Shown: one piece after another, positions 24,561 to 31,926 of the stretch | How positions within the stretch are numbered: the stretch's first letter is position 1 | Layout: every line of letters begins with the position of its first letter | Assembly: GCF_029892425.1 (NCBI RefSeq) | Contig: NZ_JARXWB010000003.1 | Span: 186,001-250,000 of the forward strand | Origin: Bradyrhizobium sp. BR13661 | GTDB taxonomy: Bacteria > Pseudomonadota > Alphaproteobacteria > Rhizobiales > Xanthobacteraceae | Direction: 5' to 3' | Length of the DNA stretch: 64,000 nt | Program-made: the position numbers and the translations under genes | The notes under the pieces: model-generated | Databases searched by the model: none | Seen by the model: the letters and a program-made list of their open reading frames with translations, nothing else | Told to the model about the DNA's origin: nothing

Positions 24561-26609
24561 CTAATGCATCCCCAGTACCCGCGGCAGCCACAACGTCAGA
24601 TCGGGCCAGTAGGTCACGATGACGAGGAAGCCGAGCATGGTGAACAGCCACGGCATCACCGCCACGGCGAGATCGGTGATGCGCATGCGCGCGATCATCG
24701 ACGCCACATAGAGGTTCAGGCCGACAGGCGGATGGCAGAGGCCGACCTCCATGTTGACGTCCATGACGATGCCGAAATGGACGAGGTCGATGCCGAGCTT
24801 CTTGGCCGCCGGCGCCAGGATCGGCGCCATGATCAGGATGATCGAGTTCGGCTCCATGAAATTGCCGGCAAGCAGCAGCAGCACGTTGACGACCAGCAGG
24901 AAGCCGACCCAGCCGAGATTCTGCGCTGCGATCCAGTCGGCGAGCGTCGCCGGCAGGTTCTCGTTGGAGAGCACGAAGGAGAACAGCACCGCGTTGGTGA
25001 CGATGTAGAGCAGCATCGCGCTGGTGTTGGCGGCACGCAGCAGCACGCGCGGCACGTCCGCGATCCTGATCGCCTTGTAGACGAACACCGCGATGATGAA
25101 GGAATAGACCGCGGCCATTGCGGCTGCTTCGGTCGCCGTGAACAGGCCGCTATAGATGCCGCCGATGATGATGACGACCAGCATCAGGCCCCAGATGCTC
25201 TCGCGGAAGGCGTGGACGGTCTCGCCCCAGGTCGCCTTCTTCAACCGCGGATAGTCGCGGTTGCGCGCCAACCACCAGGTGACGATGCAGAGCATCGTCG
25301 TCAGCAGCATGCCGGGCAACAGGCCCGCGACGAACAGCGCGCCGATCGAGGTGTTGGTGGAGACCGCGTAGACGATCTTCGGGATCGACGGCAGCATCAG
25401 GATGCCGAGCGAGCCGGCAACGGTGATGATGCCGGCACCGAAGCGCATGGGATAGCCGTGGCGGACCATCTCCGGCAGCACGATGGCGCCGATCGCCGCG
25501 ACCGTCGCGACGCTCGAGCCGCAGACCAGCGCGAACATGGCGCAGGCGACGATGCCGGCAAGGCCAAGGCCGCCGTGCCAGTGCCCGATCAGCGAGGTCG
25601 CGAAATTGATCATGCGCCGCGCGACGCCGCCATGGGTGAGGAAATTGCCGGCGAGGATGAAGAACGGGATCGCCATGATCTCGAAGCCTTCGATGCCGGT
25701 GAAGAGCTTCATCGAGACGGCTTCGATCGGCACCGCCGTGAGCGTGAACAGGAACGTCATCACGGTGAGGCCGAGCGCGATCGACACCGGGATGCCGGTC
25801 AGCATCAGCGCGATCAAAAGCCCAAACACCGTCGCAGCCCGCATCCATTGCGGCAGCGCGAACACGCCGAACTTTTCGGCAAGGCACATCGCGAAAATCA
25901 GGATCGGCGCCATGATCAGGATCACGCCGAGCGGCGAGACTTTTCGCGCGGCGGCTTTCGTTGCGGCACCGGCGGGCTGCGGATGCAGCGCCGGCGAGAC
26001 GTCGGCCTCCACGCCCTCGACACGGGTCTCGTCATGGTGCGGCAGCTCGCCGGTCCAGTAGTAGAACCAGGAGACCTGGAGGAAGCGGAAGCACATCAGG
26101 CCCGAGCCGAGCGGGATCGCCAGATAGACGAACCACATCGGCGCTTCCAGATCGTTGGACTGCTGCCCGGTCTTGAACATCTCGGAAACAAACGAGGCGC
26201 CGAAGGCGGCGATCATGCCGGTGAACAGCGCGCCGCAGAGCAGCGAGAACAGGATCACGTGCTTGCGCGAATGTTCGGGCAGACGGTTGACGAGCAGATC
26301 GACGCCGACATGGATGCCGGTGCGCACGCCATAGGCCGCGCCGAACTTCGCCATCCAGATGAACATGTAGATGCAGAGCTCCTGCGCCCAGGACAGGTCG
26401 AGCTCGGACAGGAAGGTGAACACGGCCTGCGAAAGGGCGGCGAGCCAGGTCAGGCCGTGCGTGGCGGCCCATCGCGACAGCTTGATCGATTCGCCCGCAC
26501 CGTAACGGTGCACGACGGCGATGAAGATCAGTCCGGTTGCAGCGGCAATGAGCGTCGCGATCAACCATTCTTCGAGATGATTGAGCAACTGGTTGAGCGC
26601 GCGAAGCAA
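24561..26609 (-). CDS. TRAP transporter fused small and large permease (DctQ-DctM)
   Basis: A 682-residue fusion. Residues 1-200 are the four-helix DctQ small subunit (EEWLIATLIAAATGLIFIAV, ELCIYMFIWMAKFGAAYGVR). After a 40-residue hydrophilic linker comes the 12-helix DctM large subunit with FEIMAIPFFILAGNFLTHGG and HPPVGLNLYVASMI. It couples sodium-driven uptake of an organic acid to the binding protein encoded just upstream. The start codon appears to be TTG at 26609, with GGGGGA eight bases before it. A long hairpin (26634-26665) separates it from dctP. Confidence 0.9.
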   Translation of the reverse strand: MLRALNQLLNHLEEWLIATLIAAATGLIFIAVVHRYGAGESIKLSRWAATHGLTWLAALSQAVFTFLSELDLSWAQELCIYMFIWMAKFGAAYGVRTGIHVGVDLLVNRLPEHSRKHVILFSLLCGALFTGMIAAFGASFVSEMFKTGQQSNDLEAPMWFVYLAIPLGSGLMCFRFLQVSWFYYWTGELPHHDETRVEGVEADVSPALHPQPAGAATKAAARKVSPLGVILIMAPILIFAMCLAEKFGVFALPQWMRAATVFGLLIALMLTGIPVSIALGLTVMTFLFTLTAVPIEAVSMKLFTGIEGFEIMAIPFFILAGNFLTHGGVARRMINFATSLIGHWHGGLGLAGIVACAMFALVCGSSVATVAAIGAIVLPEMVRHGYPMRFGAGIITVAGSLGILMLPSIPKIVYAVSTNTSIGALFVAGLLPGMLLTTMLCIVTWWLARNRDYPRLKKATWGETVHAFRESIWGLMLVVIIIGGIYSGLFTATEAAAMAAVYSFIIAVFVYKAIRIADVPRVLLRAANTSAMLLYIVTNAVLFSFVLSNENLPATLADWIAAQNLGWVGFLLVVNVLLLLAGNFMEPNSIILIMAPILAPAAKKLGIDLVHFGIVMDVNMEVGLCHPPVGLNLYVASMIARMRITDLAVAVMPWLFTMLGFLVIVTYWPDLTLWLPRVLGMH

Positions 26610-26633
26610 AGCGTAGTCCCCCTATCGATGCGA

Positions 26634-26665
26634 AACGGTCGGGAGTGCACTCACTCCCGACCGTT
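26634..26665 (-). terminator. Strong hairpin between dctP and dctQM
   Basis: A perfect 14-bp stem AACGGTCGGGAGTG/CACTCCCGACCGTT with a 4-base loop (CACT). On the transcribed strand it is followed by only a couple of T residues, so termination is probably partial. Position inside the TRAP operon suggests it lowers permease expression relative to the binding protein or stabilises the dctP mRNA end. Confidence 0.6.
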
Positions 26666-26689
26666 GGTATTACTTTCCCGAAAACCGCG

Positions 26690-27703
26690 TCAGTTCATCT
26701 TGACGTCGAGTTCCTTGGCGACGAGATCGAGCACTTCCTGCCCGACCCGGCCTTTGGCCCAGGCATAGGTCGGCTGCATCGCTTCGTGCCACGCCTTGCG
26801 GTCTGCGTCGCTCAGATAATGCAGCGTGGTCTTGCCCGTCTTCTTGATCTCGGCCAGCGCGTCCTCGTTTTCCTGATGCGCGATCTGGTTGGTGTATTCG
26901 GTCGCGTCCGCCATCGCCTTCTCGAGCTGGGTGCGGATGTCGGGCGGCAGGCCGGACCAGAACTTCGAATTCACGATGACGGCGTATTGCAGATGCGCGT
27001 GATAGGACACGGTGATGTCCTTCTGCACCTCGTAGAACTTCTGCGTCAGATAGTTGGATGCGGTGTTCTCGCAGCCGTCGACCACGCCGGTCTGCAGCGC
27101 CTGGTAGACTTCCGAGAACGCCATGATCTGCGGGATCGACCCCATCAGGCGGAAATACTGGTCGGCGATCTTCGATCCGGAGATGCGGAATTTCAGGCCC
27201 TTGAAATCCTCCGGCTTCATCAGCGGACGATTCGACGACACCATGTGGAAGCCGTTATCCCAATAAGCGAGGCCGGTGATGCCTTTGGATTCAAGTTTCT
27301 GAAACAGCCATTTGCCGACCGTGCCCTTCATGGCGGCGGAATAGGTCGCGTCGTCCTTGAACAGCCAGGGCAGGTCGAGCGCCTCGAACTCCTTGATGCC
27401 GAGCGGCGCGAATTTCGCGGTCGAGGGCGCGAGCATCTGCACCGAGCCGAGCTGCAGCGCCTCGATCTCCTCCTTGTCCTTGTAGAGCGAGGAGTTCGGA
27501 TAGATTTCGATCTTGACCTTGCCGTCGGTGTACTTCTCGGCAAGCTCCTTGAACTTCAGCGCGCCCTTGCCCTTCGGCGTATCGTTGGCGACGACGTGGC
27601 TGAACTTGACAATGATCGGGCTCTGGGCCTGAGCCAAATCCGAAGACAAGGCCGGAGCCAAAGCAAACGCGGCCGCAGCGACCGCAAACAGCAGTTTGCG
27701 CAT
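26690..27703 (-). CDS. TRAP transporter substrate-binding protein (DctP family)
   Basis: A 337-residue periplasmic binding protein with a Sec signal peptide (MRKLLFAVAAAAFALAPALSSDLAQAQ). The DctP fold has KFSHVVANDTPKGKGALKF near the N-terminus and FKGLKFRISGSKIADQYFRLMGS in the ligand region, where the arginine in LKFRISGS is the usual carboxylate anchor. The substrate is therefore likely an organic acid. The GGAGG site before 27703 sets the start. First gene of a two-gene TRAP operon. Confidence 0.9.
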   Translation of the reverse strand: MRKLLFAVAAAAFALAPALSSDLAQAQSPIIVKFSHVVANDTPKGKGALKFKELAEKYTDGKVKIEIYPNSSLYKDKEEIEALQLGSVQMLAPSTAKFAPLGIKEFEALDLPWLFKDDATYSAAMKGTVGKWLFQKLESKGITGLAYWDNGFHMVSSNRPLMKPEDFKGLKFRISGSKIADQYFRLMGSIPQIMAFSEVYQALQTGVVDGCENTASNYLTQKFYEVQKDITVSYHAHLQYAVIVNSKFWSGLPPDIRTQLEKAMADATEYTNQIAHQENEDALAEIKKTGKTTLHYLSDADRKAWHEAMQPTYAWAKGRVGQEVLDLVAKELDVKMN

Positions 27704-27932
27704 GAAGGACCTCCCAAACAACCTCGATAACCGGGTTCTTTTTTTGTTTTGCAGATCGGTTTTACAGGTCAGTAGTGGCAGCAATCCTCACCCCGAACAA
27801 CTAGACCTAAGCCCAATTTGCCGCAGCGAAGCTTTGCCGCGGGCAAGCTATCTCGACGGCGCTCGCATGCGCAACCTGGCGCCCGCTCCACGCCGCGAAG
27901 CGAGCGCTTATGTCGCATCGCCGAAAGGCGCG

Positions 27933-28703
27933 TTAACCCTTGCGCTGGGCGACCATGAACAGCCGCCGGAACGGGAACAGCGTCTGGCCCGCTTCGTTCT
28001 TCGGGTAGGCCTTTGCGACCCGCTCGCCATAAGCCGCCTCGAACGCGGCCTTCTCATCGCCCTGCAGCACGTCGAGATAGCGCGTCAGCCAGGTGCCCTT
28101 GGTCCATTCCTTCACAGGATTCTCGCCCTCGAGGACCTGGAGATATTCGGTCTCCCAGATGTCGATGTTCTCAGACAACGGCGCCAGCAAATCGTGATAG
28201 AAGGCCGGCCCCTCCACCGGCGGCGGCGTGACGAGGTGCTCGACCTTGGACCGCCAGGGCCCGTTCAGCGCGGTCTCGCCGATCAGCACGTGCGACGGCG
28301 CGAGGAAATTGCGCGGCATCTGCACCGCAAGGATGCCGCCGGGCGCGACCTTCTCCATCACCGAGGGGAAGAGTGCCGCATGATTGGGCAACCAGTGCAG
28401 TGCGGCATTGGAATAGACCACGTCATATTGTTTGCCGGGACGCCAATGACCGAGGTCTTCATGTGACCATTCGACGTCGGGCGCGGCCTTGCGCCCGGCG
28501 GCCACCATCTCAGCCGAGCCTTCGACGCCTGTCACCGCGGCCGAAGGCCAGCGCTCCTTGATCAGTTTTGTCACGTTGCCGGCGCCTGCGCCAAGGTCCG
28601 CGACCGTGCGCGGGCCGACATCGGGAATGCGCATCAACAGGTCGACTGCGGGCCGGAGCCGGTGACCGGAGAATTTCAGATATTGCTGCGGATCCCATAC
28701 CAT
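27933..28703 (-). CDS. tam: Trans-aconitate 2-methyltransferase
   Basis: A 256-residue SAM-dependent methyltransferase starting MVWDPQQYLKFSGHRLRPA, the typical Tam opening. SAM-binding motif I is VADLGAGAGNVTKLI, with VYSNAALHWLPNH and RNFLAPSHVLIGE typical of the family. Tam methylates trans-aconitate, a by-product and inhibitor of the citric-acid cycle. It appears monocistronic; the 229 bases between it and dctP show nothing clear. Confidence 0.9.
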   Translation of the reverse strand: MVWDPQQYLKFSGHRLRPAVDLLMRIPDVGPRTVADLGAGAGNVTKLIKERWPSAAVTGVEGSAEMVAAGRKAAPDVEWSHEDLGHWRPGKQYDVVYSNAALHWLPNHAALFPSVMEKVAPGGILAVQMPRNFLAPSHVLIGETALNGPWRSKVEHLVTPPPVEGPAFYHDLLAPLSENIDIWETEYLQVLEGENPVKEWTKGTWLTRYLDVLQGDEKAAFEAAYGERVAKAYPKNEAGQTLFPFRRLFMVAQRKG

Positions 28704-28869
28704 CGTTGAAGCCTTTTCTTTTTCGTATTTCCTTCGCCGTCGCCCTTGGTTACCACTGCTCGTCCCGGTCGGGCAAATCGCCGCACCCGGGACAGGGCAG
28801 GAAACCTAAAACCAAACGAACGCCAAACGAAAATCCAAACGCGAAAAGCGAACAAGAGAGCGTGTGACC

Positions 28870-29613
28870 ATGGATCTCGGGCTGAAATCGAAAACCGCAG
28901 TTGTCACCGGAGCCAGCATCGGCATCGGTCGCGCCATCGCCAAGGGCCTGGCCGCCGAAGGCGTGCGCGTGGTCGGCGTCGCGCGCCGCACCGACCTGCT
29001 GGCCGAACTGGCGACGGAGGTCGGCGGCGGGTTGATCACACCGTTCGAGCAGGACGTGATGGCGAAAGACGCAGCCGAAAGGATTTCAGCCTTCGCCGTC
29101 AGCAAGCTCGGCCATGTCGACATCCTCATCAACAATGCCGGCGGCAGCCGCCCGCTGCCGGTCGATGCGCCAGACAGCAAATGGGACGAAGCGATTGCGC
29201 TCAACTTCACCAGCTACCGCCGTATCGCGCATGCGCTGTTGCCGCAGATGATCGAGCGCAAATGGGGCCGCATCGTCAACATCACCGGCAAGTCCGAGCC
29301 GGAAGGCCTCAACGCTGCCTTCGCGGCCAAGGCCGCGGTTCATGCCTGGGCCAAGGGCCTGTCGCGCGAGATCGGCGAGCACGGCATCACCATCAACTGC
29401 ATCCCGCCCGGCCGCATCATGAGCGAGCAGATCCGGCGCAACTATCCGCCTGACTATCGCGAGCGCTTTGCCGAGGAAGAAATTCCGGTGGGCTATTGGG
29501 GCGAACCGGAAGACCTCGCCGCACTCGCGGTGTTTTTGGCTTCGCCCGTGGCACGCTACATCACGGGAACGGTGATCCCGGTGGATGGCGGGTTGAGAAG
29601 GTATCAGTTCTGA
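28870..29613 (+). CDS. Short-chain dehydrogenase/reductase
   Basis: A 247-residue classical SDR with cofactor motif TGASIGIGRAIA, the NNAGG motif and a C-terminal GTVIPVDGG. At the usual Tyr-x3-Lys site the sequence reads GLNAAFAAKAAVHAW: the lysine is present but the tyrosine is phenylalanine. That missing proton-donor tyrosine makes standard alcohol/ketone chemistry doubtful. The ATG at 28870 follows an in-frame GTG. Substrate unknown; it precedes the arr gene by 52 bases. Confidence 0.85.
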   Translation: MDLGLKSKTAVVTGASIGIGRAIAKGLAAEGVRVVGVARRTDLLAELATEVGGGLITPFEQDVMAKDAAERISAFAVSKLGHVDILINNAGGSRPLPVDAPDSKWDEAIALNFTSYRRIAHALLPQMIERKWGRIVNITGKSEPEGLNAAFAAKAAVHAWAKGLSREIGEHGITINCIPPGRIMSEQIRRNYPPDYRERFAEEEIPVGYWGEPEDLAALAVFLASPVARYITGTVIPVDGGLRRYQF

Positions 29614-29665
29614 CATTTCGTCATTGCGACATCCTCGCGCAGCCAAACGAGTCCAGAACCGTCTC

Positions 29666-30082
29666 ATGTCATCCGCCGCAACCACATTCGCGCAATCGTT
29701 CTTCCACGGCACGCGCGCTGATCTGAAACCCGGCGATCTGATCGTCGTCGGCTATCAATCCAACTTCACCGATATCAAGCCGCTGTCCTGGGTCTATTTC
29801 ACCGCCACGCTGGATGCGGCGATCTGGGGCGCGGAGCTTGCCGCAGGCAGCGGACCCGGACGGATCTACGTTGTGGAGCCGACCGGGCCGATCGTGGACG
29901 ATCCGAACGTGACGGACAAGAAGTTTCCCGGCAATCCGACGCTGTCTTATCGCTCCATCGATCCATTGCGGGTCATTGCCGAAGTGTTGCAATGGCAAGG
30001 CCATGCGCCTGAACGTCTGCAGCAGATGAGGGACAATATTGCTCGCCTGAAGGCGGCGGGTGTCGACAATATCATCGACTAG
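29666..30082 (+). CDS. arr: Rifampin ADP-ribosyltransferase homologue (Arr)
   Basis: A 138-residue protein close to the Arr family: FFHGTRADLKPGDLIVVGY at the start, then VYFTATLDAAIWGAELA and RIYVVEPTGPIVDDPN, and KKFPGNPTLSYRS. Arr transfers ADP-ribose from NAD+ to the ansa chain of rifamycins. The full domain is present. Chromosomal homologues occur in soil bacteria and may have other native roles. The start at 29666 is chosen because upstream codons do not fit the family. No mobile-element signs around it. Confidence 0.88.
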   Translation: MSSAATTFAQSFFHGTRADLKPGDLIVVGYQSNFTDIKPLSWVYFTATLDAAIWGAELAAGSGPGRIYVVEPTGPIVDDPNVTDKKFPGNPTLSYRSIDPLRVIAEVLQWQGHAPERLQQMRDNIARLKAAGVDNIID

Positions 30083-30100
30083 GTCGACGATGATCAGCCC

Positions 30101-30163
30101 GTAGGATGGTAGAGCGCAGTGAAACCCGTCGAGGGGTTTCGCTAAATGCTCTACCCATCCTGC
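30101..30163. repeat. Short palindromic intergenic repeat
   Basis: GTAGGATGGTAGAGC (30101-30115) is matched by GCTCTACCCATCCTGC (30148-30163). A second inner pair, GAAACCC/GGGGTTTC, lies between, making a long stem of about 63 bases just after arr. The GTAGGATGG...CCATCCT ends are typical of a short repeat found in many Bradyrhizobium intergenic regions. Confidence 0.6.
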
Positions 30164-30178
30164 GAAACTTGCGCCGTC

Positions 30179-30466
30179 TCAATAGCAAGGCGGATACGGA
30201 TAATATCCGCAGGCCCTCCGGTAGCCGTACGCACCGTAAGCCCCGGCGGCTCCCACTGCCGCTGCGCCGTAGTAGGCGCGCCGATGCACCCTGCGGTTCA
30301 CGCCCGCAACGCTCATCGGCGTCAGCGGTCGCCCCACTCTCGCTTCAGCGCGATCCATTGATACGGACGGAAGCGTCGATGACGAGAAATGCAGCGACAA
30401 AGGAGCGGCGGTCGACGACAGGGCCACAGCCACCAGCAAACCAAGATGCTTTACGTTGAAGGTCAT
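30179..30466 (-). CDS. Small secreted Gly/Ala/Tyr-rich protein
   Basis: A 95-residue protein with an N-terminal signal peptide (MTFNVKHLGLLVAVALSSTAA). The mature part ends in a low-complexity tail rich in Gly, Ala, Tyr and Arg (AYYGAAAVGAAGAYGAYGY) with two cysteines near the end. The start at 30466 has GGGAGGA upstream. Function unknown. A palindromic FixK-type box lies 63 bases upstream, suggesting low-oxygen induction. The 310 bases before its start hold that box and the terminator of the next leftward gene. Confidence 0.75.
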   Translation of the reverse strand: MTFNVKHLGLLVAVALSSTAAPLSLHFSSSTLPSVSMDRAEARVGRPLTPMSVAGVNRRVHRRAYYGAAAVGAAGAYGAYGYRRACGYYPYPPCY

Positions 30467-30528
30467 GATGTTTCCTCCCATGCAAACGCTGATCTAGTTC
30501 AATGTGAGGCAACCACGCAGCCCGACCC

Positions 30529-30542
30529 TTGATCAGGGTCAA
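30529..30542 (-). promoter_or_regulatory. FixK2/FNR-type box upstream of a small secreted protein
   Basis: On the plus strand TTGAT-CAGG-GTCAA, on the minus strand TTGAC-CCTG-ATCAA: a full 5-4-5 FixK/FNR dyad. Its centre is 69 bases before the ATG at 30466. Binding at -41.5 would start transcription near 30494, giving a 28-base leader with a good ribosome site. No gene starts close by on the other strand. Confidence 0.65.
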
Positions 30543-30682
30543 CACCAGGCGCAGATATTGCGACGGGGCGCTTACGTGTCGGGCATAGCCGACTCCGTCA
30601 TTGCGCTACATTCGAGCCCGCGCAATCAGAACCTTCAACCACGACGAACGCTTCGCGCCGGAGATCGTAACCGAACCGGCTG

Positions 30683-30706
30683 AAAAACCCCTTGTCGATC
30701 AAGGGG
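30683..30706 (-). terminator. Intrinsic terminator after the dehydrogenase gene
   Basis: Read on the minus strand: a 7-bp stem CCCCTTG/CAAGGGG with a 5-base loop, then TTTTT. It lies 70 bases beyond the stop of the isopropylmalate-dehydrogenase-like gene, which is read in this direction. Confidence 0.7.
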
Positions 30707-30776
30707 CTTTCTACTGTGCATGGGGTTGTTTTCGGCGTCTTGTTGCGAGCATGAACAAAAAGATGCAGGCGAAAGC

Positions 30777-31838
30777 TCACTCCGTCTGCAGGATCTCCGC
30801 GATCGCGGCCCCCGCCGCGATGGTGCCGAGCCCGCCGCCGACGTCGCGCGTCGCCCTGCCCTCGCGAAGCGCCTTCGCCACCGCCGCCTCGATCGCTCGC
30901 GCCGCTTCCTCGTAGCGGACCGCGCCGCTTCTCTCGCCGTGCCAGCCGAGCAGCAGCGCGGTCGACAGGATCAGCGACACCGGGTTGGCGACATCCTGAC
31001 CGGCAATGTCCGGCGCCGAGCCGTGCGCGGCCTGCGCCATGGCGTAGCTGTCACCGACATTGAGCGAGCCCCCGAGGCCGAGGCTGCCCGAGAGCTCCGC
31101 GGTCAGGTCCGAGAGAATATCGCCGAACATGTTGGTGGCGACGACGACATCGAAACGATCGGGGTTGCGCACCACATGCGCCATCATCGCGTCGACCAGG
31201 ATGTCGTCGACCGCGAGGCCGGGATAGGCCTTCGCCGCCTCGCGGCAGATGTCGAGGAACATGCCGTCGCCGATCTTGAGCACATTGGCCTTGTGGACGA
31301 TGGTGAGGTGTTTTCGTCGTTTCATCGCGAGACGACAGGCCGCATGCGCGATGCGCTCGCAGCAGAGGCGCGTGATCCGGCGCAGCGAGATCACGACATC
31401 CGATGTGACCAGCAGTTCGCCATTGCCCTGCTCCATGTTGCGGTCGGCGTAAAACCCTTCGGTGTTCTCGCGCACCACGACGAGGTCGAAATCGCCGAGC
31501 CGGCCGGGGCGACCCGCATAGGTGCGCGCGGGCCTGATGTTGGCGTAGAGGTCGAGGTTCTTGCGGAAGTGGCGCGAGGGGTTGATCTCGCCATGCGCCT
31601 CGTCCTTGAAGTCGAAGGTGGCAGTCGGCCCGAGGATCAGGCCATCGGCGGCGCGAACGGTGTCGAGCAGCTCTGGGCGCACCGTCGTGCCTGATAGCCT
31701 GAGGCTCGCATGTCCGACCGCATGCTCCTCCAGCCGCAGATTGAGCTGGAAGCGCTCGGAGGCCACGCGCAGCAAGCCTGATGTCGCGGCCGTGATCTCC
31801 GGTCCGATGCCGTCCCCCGGCAGAACGACGATATGCAT
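30777..31838 (-). CDS. Isocitrate/isopropylmalate dehydrogenase family enzyme
   Basis: A 353-residue beta-decarboxylating dehydrogenase. It has the N-terminal LPGDGIGPEIT, the substrate arginines in NIRPARTY, VVRENTEGFYAD, the catalytic lysine in VHKANVLKIGDG, and metal-binding aspartates in VATNMFGDILSDL. It oxidises a 2-hydroxy acid next to a carboxylate, using NAD(P). Tartrate, malate, isopropylmalate and homoisocitrate enzymes look alike here. The ATG at 31838 with GGGGA upstream is the start. Divergent from an MFS transporter, hinting at uptake and use, or export, of a related acid. Confidence 0.85.
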   Translation of the reverse strand: MHIVVLPGDGIGPEITAATSGLLRVASERFQLNLRLEEHAVGHASLRLSGTTVRPELLDTVRAADGLILGPTATFDFKDEAHGEINPSRHFRKNLDLYANIRPARTYAGRPGRLGDFDLVVVRENTEGFYADRNMEQGNGELLVTSDVVISLRRITRLCCERIAHAACRLAMKRRKHLTIVHKANVLKIGDGMFLDICREAAKAYPGLAVDDILVDAMMAHVVRNPDRFDVVVATNMFGDILSDLTAELSGSLGLGGSLNVGDSYAMAQAAHGSAPDIAGQDVANPVSLILSTALLLGWHGERSGAVRYEEAARAIEAAVAKALREGRATRDVGGGLGTIAAGAAIAEILQTE

Positions 31839-31884
31839 GGTGGTCCCCTTTCGAGAGCGGCGCCCGACCTTCGCGCATACAATG

Positions 31885-31896
31885 CATGCAAGCATG
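31885..31896. promoter_or_regulatory. Possible operator between divergent dehydrogenase and MFS genes
   Basis: An inverted repeat CATGC-AA-GCATG sits in the 88-base divergent gap, inside ACAATGCATGCAAGCATGTG. Such short dyads are typical of repressor sites controlling divergent genes. No regulator gene is adjacent, so this is a suggestion only. Confidence 0.3.
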
Positions 31897-31926
31897 TGCC
31901 TGTGGAAGCAGCCTCAAGCGTAGTAC

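Noticed and set aside
29624..29665. Extended start of the Arr gene
   Set aside because: The added 14 residues do not fit the family and no ribosome site precedes them.
30598..30780. Possible 60-residue leftward gene near 30.7 kb
   Set aside because: No family resemblance; it spans the terminator hairpin of the dehydrogenase gene and overlaps that gene's end.
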